This document shows positions 9,401-19,098 of a DNA stretch of 64,000 nucleotides, piece after piece. This DNA is from Rheinheimera sp. D18 (GTDB lineage Bacteria > Pseudomonadota > Gammaproteobacteria > Enterobacterales > Alteromonadaceae). The DNA lies in the NCBI RefSeq assembly GCF_004345025.1, contig NZ_CP037745.1, forward strand, positions 2,108,001-2,172,000, given 5' to 3'. Both the position numbers and the translations under genes were made by a program. The notes beneath the pieces were generated by a model, which ran no database searches, was not told the origin of the DNA, and worked only from the letters and a program-made list of their open reading frames with translations. Every line of letters starts with the position of its first letter. Position 1 is the first letter of the stretch.

Positions 9401-10189
9401 TTAATCTAAGTCGTCCAGTAAATCATCAAATACGTCTTCGTCAATATCAGGCTCTGGCGGTTGTGGTGGGTTGCCGTCAAACACTTTAAATTGTTGATAC
9501 TGAAAATATGACTCTTTAATAAAGGCATAAGGGTCTAGCGATTCATCTAACATATTTTCCATCGACATTAACTTTTCACGACCATCAAGTGCCGCGATAG
9601 CACCGCGCGCTATCGTCAGCGGCGCATTTAACAATGCTAATGGAAAATACAAATTATCGACTACTTTACCTGTGGTATCGCGCACTGTGGTAGGGCCAAG
9701 TGCAGGTAACATGAGGTAAGGCCCATTACCTGCGCCCCATACGGCGAGTGTTTGGCCAAAATCTTCGTCTTGTTCGACTAAGCCTATTTTTGTCGCCACA
9801 TCAAATAAGCCAAATATACCCAAGGTGCTATTAACCAAAAACCGCCCCGCGCTAATGGCGGCACTTTGCGGTTTAGCTTGCAGGGCGCCGTTTAAAAAAC
9901 TGGCTGGTTCGTTCAAATTGCTGGCCACATTCACTAAGCTTTTGCGCGCAGGTTTAGGCACCACAGCCATATAGCCGACGGTTACTGGCCGCAAAAAATA
10001 TCGGTCTAAAATATCATAGTTGAAATCCCAGAACGGCCGGTTAATGGTTTCTAGTGGATCACGGTTATCAACGTAACGCTGCTGGGGTGCATTGTTAGCC
10101 TCTTGCGCAGGTTGTGCCGGTTTGCTGGCACAACCAACTAATACTGAGACAATTAAAACTAGGGCTAATTTAAATAGTGAAAGCCGCAT
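9401..10189 (-). CDS. mlaA: MlaA (VacJ) outer-membrane lipoprotein of the phospholipid retrograde pathway
   Basis: 262 residues. A lipoprotein signal ends in LVGC, with the cysteine at residue 20. The mature part carries the family signatures DPLETINRPFWDFNYDILDR, VTVGYMAVVPKPARKSLVN and FGQTLAVWGAGNGPYLMLPALGP. Role: with porins it removes mislocalised phospholipid from the outer leaflet and hands it to MlaC. A long acidic tail (PDIDEDVFDDLLDDLD) is an extra. The ATG is one base after the ccmI stop codon, so translation is probably coupled to ccmI, and the gene is here a passenger of the cytochrome c maturation operon. The rest of the mla system is not in the window. Confidence 0.95.
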   Translation of the reverse strand: MRLSLFKLALVLIVSVLVGCASKPAQPAQEANNAPQQRYVDNRDPLETINRPFWDFNYDILDRYFLRPVTVGYMAVVPKPARKSLVNVASNLNEPASFLNGALQAKPQSAAISAGRFLVNSTLGIFGLFDVATKIGLVEQDEDFGQTLAVWGAGNGPYLMLPALGPTTVRDTTGKVVDNLYFPLALLNAPLTIARGAIAALDGREKLMSMENMLDESLDPYAFIKESYFQYQQFKVFDGNPPQPPEPDIDEDVFDDLLDDLD

Positions 10190-10190
10190 A

Positions 10191-11387
10191 TTAGGGTTCC
10201 AAGGTTAAAGAAATAGTAAGGCTTTGCTGAGTAAACTGTAAAGTATCGGACACGGTTTGAATATCGCCAGGACGCTGTTCAACAGTGCCTGACAATGACA
10301 TACGTGCTACAACCTGAACCTGATCAGAATTGGCTAAGCTCCACCCGGCTTGCATGGCCATTTGCTCTGTAAGTTGCAGTTCTACCTTGCCTTCAGGTAA
10401 GGGAATACGCTGCACGGCTAGCGGCAAGGCCGCGCCATCTACCGCTCGGGCGAATAAAAACAAACTGGCGTCTGGGTTAGCTTGCTTTAGCTCAGGTGCA
10501 ACGTTTAAACGTACGTTAATAATACGCCCAGCCACTTCAACTTTTACGCCGAGTTCTTTTAAGCGCTGCTGCACCGCACTGTAGCGCGGATCGTCTTGGG
10601 GTAATTGCGTTAATAACAACTGCCATGCACTCGTTGCTTCGGCGAGATCGCCTTTTTCATAGGCGATCAACGCCATTAACGATAACGCATCGCTATTTTT
10701 TGGCTCTTTAGTTAGTATTTTCGCTACTGCTCGTCCAGCTCTAGCCAAGCTAGCGTCATCGGCCAGCAAAATGAGTGCCTGCGCATAGCTAAGCAATAAC
10801 GGCGTACGTTCTGGAGTTAAACGCAGCGCGCGCTCAAAGGCAGCAACCGCTTGCTCTACCGCGCCCTGTGATAAGCGAATACGGCCAAGTAACATCCATG
10901 CTACCGCATCATCGCCCTCTTTTGCTAAACGCGTGCGAAGCGCTAGTGCAAACCATTCAATTTCTTGCTCAGATAATGGCTCGCCTTGGTTTGATAGCGC
11001 CCGCTCACCATACTGCTTTAGGTTTTGCTGTGCTTGTTGCCAGTCAGCTAGCTGTTGGTAATGCCCGCTGAGGCTATAAATTGCACCAACCAGCACTGCA
11101 ACAATAACCAGCAACACGGCCGGCAATTGCCAGCTTGGTTTGGCTGACAAAACTGCGGCTGACTGTGTTTTCTGCAAAAACTGGCTTTTTAACTCTTGGG
11201 CTGCACTATCAAAATCTTGCTCGGCTAGCTCACCGCTATCTCTTGCTAAGGCTAATAGTTGTAACCGCTCTTCAAATAATTGGCTTGGTGTTTGCTGGGG
11301 TAAATTAGCCGCACGTCTAGGCCAAAATAAACATAGCGCAGTGAACAACAACATGCATAAAGCGGCAATTAAAACAGGCCAAATCAT
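10191..11387 (-). CDS. ccmI: Cytochrome c biogenesis protein CcmI (TPR domain)
   Basis: 398 residues. A membrane segment lies at residues 1-20, then a cytoplasmic stretch with the FEERLQLLALARDSGEL motif seen in CcmI/CycH. A second membrane segment is at about residues 86-108, followed by TPR repeats (WMLLGRIRLSQGAVEQAVAAFERAL, about residues 164-190) and a beta-rich periplasmic C-terminus. Role: holds apocytochrome c for heme ligation together with CcmF and CcmH. The start overlaps the ccmH stop by four bases. A conventional family member. Confidence 0.92.
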   Translation of the reverse strand: MIWPVLIAALCMLLFTALCLFWPRRAANLPQQTPSQLFEERLQLLALARDSGELAEQDFDSAAQELKSQFLQKTQSAAVLSAKPSWQLPAVLLVIVAVLVGAIYSLSGHYQQLADWQQAQQNLKQYGERALSNQGEPLSEQEIEWFALALRTRLAKEGDDAVAWMLLGRIRLSQGAVEQAVAAFERALRLTPERTPLLLSYAQALILLADDASLARAGRAVAKILTKEPKNSDALSLMALIAYEKGDLAEATSAWQLLLTQLPQDDPRYSAVQQRLKELGVKVEVAGRIINVRLNVAPELKQANPDASLFLFARAVDGAALPLAVQRIPLPEGKVELQLTEQMAMQAGWSLANSDQVQVVARMSLSGTVEQRPGDIQTVSDTLQFTQQSLTISLTLEP

Positions 11388-11857
11388 GGTTTTTTACTCC
11401 GGTAACGGGCGATAAGCTGATCAAGCTCGGCCTCTGACGTAGGTTGTACTGCAGCATCTGAACCAATAGTTTGACGAGAGCGACGCACAATACCCGTAAC
11501 CAATAATGCCAATAAAACCAGTAACGGCAGCAACCATAACCACAAGGTGTAGCGATTAACCGGTGGAATGTAATGCACAAAATCGCCATAGCGATTAATC
11601 ATATAATCGAGTATTTGTTGCCGACTTTTACCTTCGCGAATTAACTGATAGGTTTTGCCTCGCATATCAACAGACACCACGGCGTGCGAGTCGGCAATAT
11701 TTTGGTTTTGGCACTGCGGACAGCGTAACTCTGCAGTAAGTTGCTGATACAATTGGCGTTGCTGTTCGTTATCAAACTGCAATACTTCTTGGCTATAGGC
11801 ATTAACACTGCTAAACAACACCCAGCAGAATAACGCGAATAAACTGAGTAAGCGCAT
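11384..11857 (-). CDS. ccmH: CcmH, apocytochrome thiol reductase subunit
   Basis: 157 residues from the ATG at 11857, which overlaps the ccmG stop as TAATG and has a GGAG site nine bases upstream. A start five codons earlier is possible but would move the signal peptide inward. There is a cleavable signal (to about residue 20), the redox motif RCPQCQNQNIADS (CxxC), and a single membrane helix at about residues 95-115. Role: reduces the CxxCH cysteines of apocytochrome c before heme attachment. This is the short CcmH form; the TPR part is the separate ccmI. Confidence 0.93.
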   Translation of the reverse strand: MRLLSLFALFCWVLFSSVNAYSQEVLQFDNEQQRQLYQQLTAELRCPQCQNQNIADSHAVVSVDMRGKTYQLIREGKSRQQILDYMINRYGDFVHYIPPVNRYTLWLWLLPLLVLLALLVTGIVRRSRQTIGSDAAVQPTSEAELDQLIARYRSKKP

Positions 11858-12429
11858 TATGGCGTTCTCCACTGCTGATATAACGGCGCCAGTTTACTGC
11901 GCCACACCACAGGATTAATATCGCCAATATGATGCGCTCGCACTATGCCGTTAGCGTCAATAATAAAGGTTTCTGGTGCGCCACTAACGCCAAGATCGAG
12001 CGACAAGCTGCGCTTAATATCGAGCATATTAAATTGGTAAGGATCGCCTTGTTGCGTTAATTTTTGCTGTACGTCTTGCTGTAATACCGCAAGATTAAAC
12101 GGTGCATCAAAGGTGGGGTCACGCGGCAGTTCATAATACAGCCCAACAATTTTTACGCCCTGCTTACGCAATTCGGCTAGATAACCCAGCTCAGCGTTAC
12201 AGGTAGGACACCAAGTGCCCCAGACGTTTAATAAATAGGTTTCGCCTTTTAGTTTTTCTGGCGTCCAGATTTTTTTTGGCTGCATTAAATCAGCCAAGGC
12301 AAAATCAGGTAAGGCTTTGTTTAAACTGGCTGACTCGCGCTCACGCGGATCAGAAAACAGTCCACTAAGTAAAAATAGCGTTAACGCCAAAAATGCAACT
12401 AAGGGTACATAAAACAGCACTTTACGCAT
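11857..12429 (-). CDS. ccmG: CcmG/DsbE membrane-anchored thioredoxin
   Basis: 190 residues. An N-terminal anchor occupies residues 7-24, and the thioredoxin fold has the active site WCPTC (around residue 72) in the TlpA/DsbE context NVWGTWCPTC. A cis-proline region SGAPETFII follows near residue 148. Role: passes electrons from CcdA/DsbD to CcmH and apocytochrome in the periplasm. The start overlaps the ccmF stop by eight bases. Confidence 0.94.
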   Translation of the reverse strand: MRKVLFYVPLVAFLALTLFLLSGLFSDPRERESASLNKALPDFALADLMQPKKIWTPEKLKGETYLLNVWGTWCPTCNAELGYLAELRKQGVKIVGLYYELPRDPTFDAPFNLAVLQQDVQQKLTQQGDPYQFNMLDIKRSLSLDLGVSGAPETFIIDANGIVRAHHIGDINPVVWRSKLAPLYQQWRTP

Positions 12430-14395
12430 CAGCTACTCCCGCTACTGTTGCATCAGTCGTTGTCGTTTTTCGCCGATAACGTTTATCGGCCAAAGCTAAT
12501 AGTGCACCTAGCGCCATTAACAGACCGCCGAGCCAGATCCAACGCACAAAGGGTTTTACTTGAATACGCAGTGCCCAAGCACCACCGGGTAACTCTTCAG
12601 CTAGCGATACATAAAGATCACGGCTTAAACGCGCATGTACCGCAGATTCGGTCATTACCGTACGTTGAATACGATAAAAGCGTTTTTCGGCGTGTAAATG
12701 GGTAACAAATTGGCCATTTTGCCGTACATCTAGCTCAGCAGCTTGCCCGCCATAGTTAGCACCATTTAAATCGTACACATCGGTTAGTGTAAACTCATAG
12801 CCGGCCACTGTGGCGGTATCACCTTCTAGCATGCGAACATCGCGCTCGGTGGTATAGGTTTTGGTCATAGCAACACCGATTACCAGTACCGCAAAACCGA
12901 TATGCGCCAAGGTCATACCATAGTGGCTCGCATTAAGTTTAGTGATGCCTTTACCAATAGAACCAAATTGACGCAAGCGCAGCACCACCTCGGCTAAGGC
13001 GGAAATACCCACCCAAGCACCTAACAACATGCCAAGTAAGGCCAAGTTTGCTTGCACGCTTTGCATGCTAGATAACACGCCCAGAGCAATAGCTAATGCG
13101 GCTATTGCCACTAAGCTAAGCGGACGCATTAATGGCATAACCTGCTGTTGTTTCCAACGTACCCAAGGGCCTAAGCCGAGTAAGAGCGCAAAGGGGATCG
13201 AAAGATAATAAAACATTTGATTAAAAAATGGTTCACCAATAGAAATAGAACCTAAGCCCAACTCTTTATGAAATAGCGGAAACAAGGTGCCTAAAAACAC
13301 GATTAAACAGGCAGTAAGCAAAAATATATTATTGCCCCACAGCAGCATTTCACGAGAGAACAACTGATACCTAGCTTGGCTACGCACTGAATTCATCCGA
13401 CGGCCATAGAGCAGCAATGAGCCACCCACTACCAGCAATAAAAACACTAGCAAATACAAACCGCGACCAGGATCGGTAGCAAATGAATGCACCGATACCA
13501 GCACACCGGAACGCACTAAAAATGCACCGACTAAACTTAAGGCAAATGCCGCTAACGCCAATAATACGGTCCAGCTTTTAAAGGTGCCGCGCTTTTCAGT
13601 TACCGCTAAACTATGAATTAACGCCGTACCAACTAACCAAGGCATAAAAGAGGCGTTTTCAACCGGATCCCAAAACCACCAACCGCCCCAACCCAATTCG
13701 TTATAAGCCCACCAGCTACCTAGCATAATGCCAAGGGTTAAAAACAACCACGCAGCCAGCGCCCAAGGCCGAACCCAACGCGCCCACACACTGTCGAAAC
13801 GGCCGCTCATCAGCGCCGCGATAGCAAAGGCAAACGCCACAGCAAAACCGACGTAGCCCATATACAACATGGGCGGGTGCATAATCATGCCGAAATCTTG
13901 CAATAATGGGTTAAGGTCGCGCCCTTCTACCGGAAAGAACGGTAAACTGCGCAAGAATGGGTTAGACATAAACAAGGAAAAGGCAACAAAACCCGCACTG
14001 ATTAAACCCAAGATACCCAGTATGCGCCCCTGTAATAACAAGGGTAATGCTTTAGAAAACTGCGCTACCAACGCTGTCCAAAACGCCAACATTAATACCC
14101 ATAGCAACATTGAGCCTTCGTGAGAGCCAAAACTTGCGGTAACTTGGTAATACCAAGGCAAAGTAGAGCTGGAGTTTTGTGCCACGTTAATAACGGTAAA
14201 GTCGTTATTACAAAATGCATACACTAATGCGGCCATTGCCACTAAAGCAAAAGCAAACTGACCAAACGCCAACGGTTTAGCCAACAGCAGCAAACGCTGA
14301 TTAGCTGTAAAGCTGCCCAGCAGTGGCACTACTGCCAGCAGTAACGATAAGGCAAAAACAAAGGTAAGCGCCAGCTGTCCGGCTTCAACTATCAT
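12422..14395 (-). CDS. ccmF: CcmF, heme-cytochrome c ligase subunit
   Basis: 657 residues with about 15 membrane segments, the standard CcmF size. The tryptophan-rich periplasmic WWD loop is present as GWGGWWFWDPVENASFMPWL (about residues 228-247), and conserved heme-ligand histidines lie near MHPPMLYMGYV and HSLAVTEKRG. Role: accepts heme from holo-CcmE and attaches it to the CxxCH of apocytochrome c with CcmH and CcmI. The start abuts the ccmE stop directly (14395/14396). Confidence 0.96.
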   Translation of the reverse strand: MIVEAGQLALTFVFALSLLLAVVPLLGSFTANQRLLLLAKPLAFGQFAFALVAMAALVYAFCNNDFTVINVAQNSSSTLPWYYQVTASFGSHEGSMLLWVLMLAFWTALVAQFSKALPLLLQGRILGILGLISAGFVAFSLFMSNPFLRSLPFFPVEGRDLNPLLQDFGMIMHPPMLYMGYVGFAVAFAFAIAALMSGRFDSVWARWVRPWALAAWLFLTLGIMLGSWWAYNELGWGGWWFWDPVENASFMPWLVGTALIHSLAVTEKRGTFKSWTVLLALAAFALSLVGAFLVRSGVLVSVHSFATDPGRGLYLLVFLLLVVGGSLLLYGRRMNSVRSQARYQLFSREMLLWGNNIFLLTACLIVFLGTLFPLFHKELGLGSISIGEPFFNQMFYYLSIPFALLLGLGPWVRWKQQQVMPLMRPLSLVAIAALAIALGVLSSMQSVQANLALLGMLLGAWVGISALAEVVLRLRQFGSIGKGITKLNASHYGMTLAHIGFAVLVIGVAMTKTYTTERDVRMLEGDTATVAGYEFTLTDVYDLNGANYGGQAAELDVRQNGQFVTHLHAEKRFYRIQRTVMTESAVHARLSRDLYVSLAEELPGGAWALRIQVKPFVRWIWLGGLLMALGALLALADKRYRRKTTTTDATVAGVADA

Positions 14396-14896
14396 TTAGT
14401 ATGATCCTTGCGTCGGTTTATTTGTGCTGGCATCAAGCTGTGACGGCGGCACATGTTTAATTCCTTTCATCGCCTCAGCAACTTCTGGTGGCATATATTC
14501 TTCGTCGTGCTTGGCTAATACTTCGTTGGCTTCGATGGTAGTGGCGTCAACTAGTGTACCCTGCGCTACTATGCCTTGGCCCTCACGAAACAGATCAGGC
14601 AAAATACCTTTATAAGTAACATGCACTAACGGCCCAGTGTCGACTAAATCAAAGCTCACTTGTAACGAATTAGGATCACGCTTTACTGAGCCGACAACTA
14701 CCATGCCGCCAATACGCAAGCGCTGGCCGATTTGCGGTTTAACCTTGTCATTGCCCAATCCATCGATTAATTGCGATGGCGTATAAAACAAATCAATATT
14801 TTGCTGTAATGCGTATAACATTGCACCAACGGCACCGGTTAACAGGGCAATGACCACGAGGATAGCGAGTAAACGTTTCTGACGTCTTGGCTGCAT
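14396..14896 (-). CDS. ccmE: CcmE heme chaperone
   Basis: 166 residues. A short cytoplasmic basic tip (PRRQKR) is followed by a membrane anchor at residues 8-29 and an OB-fold periplasmic domain. The heme-binding histidine is in [13 protein letters not shown] (about residue 129) and includes the conserved YxPxE tyrosine. Role: covalently carries heme from CcmABCD to CcmF. It overlaps ccmD by one base. Confidence 0.96.
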   Translation of the reverse strand: MQPRRQKRLLAILVVIALLTGAVGAMLYALQQNIDLFYTPSQLIDGLGNDKVKPQIGQRLRIGGMVVVGSVKRDPNSLQVSFDLVDTGPLVHVTYKGILPDLFREGQGIVAQGTLVDATTIEANEVLAKHDEEYMPPEVAEAMKGIKHVPPSQLDASTNKPTQGSY

Positions 14897-15096
14897 TATT
14901 TTGTTTGCTCCTGATATTGCTTCACACGTTGCTCGCGCGCCAACCTTGATTGCAGTTGACGTTTAAATTGTTTTTGTTGGTAATGGCTATAACCCGTTAA
15001 CGCTACTAATAACAAATAAGTAATGCCAAACGACAACCAAACAAATAACGCATAGCCACCCATATGCCAAAAATCGGCCATTGACTGAAAATACAT
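14896..15096 (-). CDS. ccmD: CcmD, small membrane protein of the heme export complex
   Basis: 66 residues, the usual tiny CcmD. The sequence has the signature [19 protein letters not shown] followed by a basic, Q-rich cytoplasmic tail. The ATG at 15096 has a GGAGG ribosome site eight bases upstream that overlaps the end of ccmC, so the full 66 residues are preferred over an internal methionine. Role: needed for release of holo-CcmE from the CcmABCD complex. Confidence 0.9.
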   Translation of the reverse strand: MYFQSMADFWHMGGYALFVWLSFGITYLLLVALTGYSHYQQKQFKRQLQSRLAREQRVKQYQEQTK

Positions 15097-15834
15097 CTAT
15101 TGTGCCTCCACAAGGTTTTTTACCCAGGGTCGGTGTTGCTCATTTAACAAAATGGCGGTGCGTAAACGCAAGCACACCAACGCTAGCATAATGACTTTGA
15201 ATGCCAATATGCTAATAAGCAACGGCCATAACATACTGGGGTCAATTGACGGCTTGGCAAACTTGGTAAGAGACGCGCCCTGGTGCAAGGTGTTCCACCA
15301 TTCTACCGAGAAATGAATAATAGGCAGATTAATAACGCCAACAATAGCCAGTAAAGATGCTGCCTTAGCGCCCGTTTGCCGGTCTGAAAACGCGCCACTT
15401 AATGCAATGACCCCGAGATACAAAAATAATAAAACTAGCTCTGATGTTAAACGTGCGTCCCATACCCACCAAGTACCCCACATGGGTTTACCCCAGGCCA
15501 TACCGGTAATTAATGCAATGGCGGTATATATTGCACCAACAGGAGCAATCGCTAGTACTGACCACTGCGCCACCTTTATTTGCCAAACCAAGGCAATAAA
15601 AGCAGCAATAGCCATAGCCGAATAGGTGCCCATCGACATAATGGCTGCAGGTACATGAATATGAATGATGCGATAGCTGTCACCCTGCTGATAATCAGCG
15701 GGTGTAAAGGCCAAGCCCCAGATATTACCCACTAGCAATAACACGACGCCAAGGGCGATTAACCAAGGATAAAAGCGACCGCATAGCTGGTATACGGTTT
15801 CTGGCTTAGCATAAGGGTGCAACCATTTAAACAT
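15097..15834 (-). CDS. ccmC: CcmC heme-handling protein
   Basis: 245 residues with six membrane helices. The WWD motif is WGTWWVWDARLTSEL (about residues 121-135), and flanking conserved histidines occur in IHIHVPAA and in IHFSVEWWNTLHQG. Role: presents heme to CcmE on the periplasmic side. Stop codon TAG is followed directly by the ccmD ATG. Confidence 0.96.
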   Translation of the reverse strand: MFKWLHPYAKPETVYQLCGRFYPWLIALGVVLLLVGNIWGLAFTPADYQQGDSYRIIHIHVPAAIMSMGTYSAMAIAAFIALVWQIKVAQWSVLAIAPVGAIYTAIALITGMAWGKPMWGTWWVWDARLTSELVLLFLYLGVIALSGAFSDRQTGAKAASLLAIVGVINLPIIHFSVEWWNTLHQGASLTKFAKPSIDPSMLWPLLISILAFKVIMLALVCLRLRTAILLNEQHRPWVKNLVEAQ

Positions 15835-15835
15835 A

Positions 15836-16501
15836 TCAGCTCACATTCAATTTTAATGCGCCAATCACCGCTAGCGGGATCAGTGCCAAAGCAAATAACA
15901 ACATCGCTAACATAATTGCTAGCTGTCCATGATACGACATACCCGTTGTGGCTGCTTCCATTGCTGCACTAGCAAAAATAAGTAGCGGAATATACAGCGG
16001 CAAAATAAGCAGTGCCAGTAAAATGCCGCCTTTATCGGCGGATACCGTAAGCGCTGCGCCCATAACCCCAAGCAGGCTAAGTAATGGCGTACCTAGCAAT
16101 AAGGTAAAGAGCAACGCAACAAAACCGGCAGCATCGATATTAAGTAACAAGGCAACTACCGGTGACAACAACACCAAAGGCAAACCGGTGCTTAGCCAAT
16201 TAGTAAACAGTTTAGCCAGCACAAAACTCAATAACGGCTGGCGCGCCGCAACGAGTTGTTCAATAACCCCATTTCGATAATCATCTTTAAATAAGCGCTC
16301 GGCTGCTAACAGCACGCTGAGTAAGGCGGCAATCCAAACGATACCGGGTGCCATTATACGCAGTAAATTAGGCGATGGGCCAACGCCCAACGGAAACAAA
16401 CAGAGCACGATAACAAAAAATAACAACGGATTTAGCCAGTCTGCTTTTTGTCGGGCTAATAGCCTGAGCTCACGTTTAATAAACTGCCCTAGCATTACCA
16501 T
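15836..16501 (-). CDS. ccmB: CcmB, ABC-transporter-like membrane subunit
   Basis: 221 residues with six hydrophobic helices and the family opening IKRELRLLARQKADWLNPLLFF. Role: membrane partner of the CcmA ATPase in release of heme-loaded CcmE. Two possible starts (16501 and 16495) overlap or touch the ccmA stop; neither has a strong ribosome site, which fits translational coupling to ccmA. Confidence 0.94.
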   Translation of the reverse strand: MVMLGQFIKRELRLLARQKADWLNPLLFFVIVLCLFPLGVGPSPNLLRIMAPGIVWIAALLSVLLAAERLFKDDYRNGVIEQLVAARQPLLSFVLAKLFTNWLSTGLPLVLLSPVVALLLNIDAAGFVALLFTLLLGTPLLSLLGVMGAALTVSADKGGILLALLILPLYIPLLIFASAAMEAATTGMSYHGQLAIMLAMLLFALALIPLAVIGALKLNVS

Positions 16502-17154
16502 CGATATGCCAACTCTAATTTGCTTTGATGCACAAAGGCCACGCTTAAACTTTGGTGTGTGGTAAGAATAATAGCGCCACCTTGTTGCAAGTGTGCGAAA
16601 AAGTGTTGTTGCAACATCACGATAGCGACTTGGTCTAGTGCCGTAAAGGGTTCATCTAAAATCCATAATTGGCAGTTAGTAAACCATAATCGCGCCAAAG
16701 ATACGCGCCGCTGCTGGCCTGCTGACAACATACGACAAGGCACATCTTCTAAACCTGCTAAACCCAAGGTTGCCAACAACGCAAAGTCATCTGCTGGGGC
16801 AATACCGGAGGCCGCGCGCCAAAAGCTAATATTTTCTAAAGCCGTTAATTGTTCATGAATACCACTATGGTGGCCGATATAACATAAGTTAGCGGCGTAA
16901 TCAGCGTACACTTTGGCTATAGGTTGTTGTAGATAATATAAACTGCCATCGTCGGCTTGAGCTAGCCCAGCTAAAATGCGCAATAATGAGCTTTTACCCG
17001 CGCCATTTTTACCGGCAATCTGTAATAGTTCACCGCTACGCACGCTAACATCAAGCTGTTCAAACAGCACACGATCTTGGCGAATACAGGACAAAGCAGT
17101 ACCCTGCAATATAATTTGGCCAGCGCTAACAGCAAACGTTTGTGGTTTAATCAC
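16495..17154 (-). CDS. ccmA: CcmA, ATPase of the cytochrome c maturation complex
   Basis: 219 residues. Walker A is GKNGAGKSSLL (about residues 49-59), the signature is LSAGQQRR, and Walker B is LWILDEP. Role: ATP hydrolysis that drives release of holo-CcmE by CcmB/CcmC/CcmD. It is the first gene of ccmABCDEFGHI. The start used is a GTG at 17154 with only a weak AGAG upstream; compared with other CcmA proteins the N-terminus is about 15 residues long, so an internal alternative start near ALSCIRQDRVLF cannot be excluded. Confidence 0.92.
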   Translation of the reverse strand: MIKPQTFAVSAGQIILQGTALSCIRQDRVLFEQLDVSVRSGELLQIAGKNGAGKSSLLRILAGLAQADDGSLYYLQQPIAKVYADYAANLCYIGHHSGIHEQLTALENISFWRAASGIAPADDFALLATLGLAGLEDVPCRMLSAGQQRRVSLARLWFTNCQLWILDEPFTALDQVAIVMLQQHFFAHLQQGGAIILTTHQSLSVAFVHQSKLELAYRW

Positions 17155-17259
17155 TAAGCTCTAACTATCGACAACAGTAAAAATTGGCCGCATATTACCA
17201 TATAGACGACATAATACGAACGTGGTTATGTGATAAAGTAACAAAAAACGAGCAAAAAT

Positions 17260-19089
17260 ATGAACCAGATTAATCTGGATAAACTACTACAACTGGCGCC
17301 AAGCGGCAAAGCAGATACCGCTACATTGAAATTAGTGGTTGCTCAGGTCTATCAGGGACAGATTCAACAACTTAGTGGTGGCGGTTTTGGTCTACAGGTG
17401 CCTTCTGCGCAAGGCGCGCTGCAAATTACTTTACCTGCGTCGGCTAACATTACATTGCAGCAATTAGTACAACAAGCCAGCCCTGAGGCGATAAAAACCG
17501 GGCAGTTAGCCGCACTGCAAACTAACTTACCGCCTCGCTTGCCGGTGCAGGTACAGTTTCAGCCGCTAGCTAATGGCAATATTGAGCTGAATATTCAAAC
17601 GGTTGCCAAAGCTATTACGCTCAATATACCGCCCGAGCAGTTGCGTCAGTTATTACTGGCGGCTTATAGCGCAAAAACCGCAACGACACCAATGCGCAGT
17701 GCAGATAGCAGTATTAGCGCGCTATTAGTTACCGCAAAAATACCCCTAACGGCAAATAACACGTTAATTCAGTTGCCTGCATTAGCGCCATTAGCCTTAT
17801 CGGGCAAAGCTCAGGCTAATTTAGCGCAGTGGTTAGGCGTGAGCCAATCAAGCCAATTTACTGTTGCCTTACAACTTAAAACCAGCGACAAAGGGGTTGA
17901 GCCTAACGTGTTACAGCCGACAAGCCAAGGCCAACAACCTGGCACCGCAATGCTTGATAAACCGCAGCAACAAGCCTTGCTACAGCAATTAATTAAGGTA
18001 TTTAACCAACAGCCGGTAAATACCGCCGGCAGTAACCATCCTATTCTTAATGCGGTAAAACAGCTGGGCATTGCTCCGCCTGGTGCCTATCAATTACAGT
18101 TGCAAGCTAACAGCTCAGGTAGTCTTGCTCAGTTGCAATTGCTGCCACAAAAAGACCAATTGCAGTTAGCCGTATTACCTGAAGACAGTAATCGGCCCCT
18201 GCAGTTTATTAGCCGAACAGCGCAAAATACGCCAACCACAACAGCAGGTGCAGCTAGTGGTTTTTTATCTGCCGCGACAGTACAACAAGCGTGGCGACAT
18301 TTGTTACCCTTATTGCCACAAAAAGGCGATCTGCTCACGGCATTACCAGAGTTGCCCGAGCAGGTACAACAGATATTACAACTCGTTCGCCAAAGCCAAC
18401 CCGATGGCAGTAAAGTGCTAACGTTAAACCAACTCGCACCACAACTGCAAAGCCTACTGCAATTTCAGCCGCTGCAAAACAATGCCAATGTTCAAACCAG
18501 TGGTGGCACATTAGCCGTCGCAATACAGCTATTGTTGGGGCATTTATTGCAAAAACCGCTTAGCGCAGCACAGCAACCTGCAAACCAAAAGCTACTGCAA
18601 TTAGTAAACTCATTAGAGCCGAGCCAAACAAGTAGCTTATTGCGGCAGTTAGCGGGCCATAGCGGCGCATTACAACAAAGCCAATTAGCAACCTTAGACA
18701 GTAATCAGAGCGCACAGCAGAATTTACTGTTACAACTGCCACTGCAGCAAGGCGAGCATTCGGTTTTTAGTCAAATACAATTAGAGCAACGTGAAGCGGA
18801 CGGCAAAGAAACAGGGGAAAAGCAAACCCAGTGGCAATTAACCATGCGCTTTGACTTACAGCAGCTAGGGCCGTTATTGGTTGTCGCAAAACTACAGCAA
18901 CAACAATTGCAACTGCAGTTTTATACCGAACAAACCGCAACGAAGCAGTTAGCGGATAAGTTTTTACCCTTACTGAAAGAGCGCTGTAATATGCAAGGTT
19001 TAATAGTAAGTGAAGCTGACTGTGTGTTGGGTAAAATTCCCGAAACCCTGCTGCCGCGCGCCAACAGCTTACTTGCGGTTAAAGTATAG
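17260..19089 (+). CDS. FliK-like flagellar hook-length control domain protein
   Basis: 609 residues, strongly rich in glutamine and leucine and low in charge. The N-terminal 500 residues are low complexity. The C-terminal part (about 510-600) has the Flg_hook layout found in FliK: LTMRFDLQQLGPLLVVAKLQQQQLQLQFYTEQTATKQL divided by short gaps, then a proline/leucine helix. A genuine fliK lies in the flagellar block at 38914, so this is a second FliK-type protein. It is followed after nine bases by an FlhB C-terminal homologue; that pairing (substrate-switch ruler plus switch domain) supports a flagellar export role. It diverges from ccmA. Confidence 0.7.
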   Translation: MNQINLDKLLQLAPSGKADTATLKLVVAQVYQGQIQQLSGGGFGLQVPSAQGALQITLPASANITLQQLVQQASPEAIKTGQLAALQTNLPPRLPVQVQFQPLANGNIELNIQTVAKAITLNIPPEQLRQLLLAAYSAKTATTPMRSADSSISALLVTAKIPLTANNTLIQLPALAPLALSGKAQANLAQWLGVSQSSQFTVALQLKTSDKGVEPNVLQPTSQGQQPGTAMLDKPQQQALLQQLIKVFNQQPVNTAGSNHPILNAVKQLGIAPPGAYQLQLQANSSGSLAQLQLLPQKDQLQLAVLPEDSNRPLQFISRTAQNTPTTTAGAASGFLSAATVQQAWRHLLPLLPQKGDLLTALPELPEQVQQILQLVRQSQPDGSKVLTLNQLAPQLQSLLQFQPLQNNANVQTSGGTLAVAIQLLLGHLLQKPLSAAQQPANQKLLQLVNSLEPSQTSSLLRQLAGHSGALQQSQLATLDSNQSAQQNLLLQLPLQQGEHSVFSQIQLEQREADGKETGEKQTQWQLTMRFDLQQLGPLLVVAKLQQQQLQLQFYTEQTATKQLADKFLPLLKERCNMQGLIVSEADCVLGKIPETLLPRANSLLAVKV

Positions 19090-19098
19090 GGATCAGCT

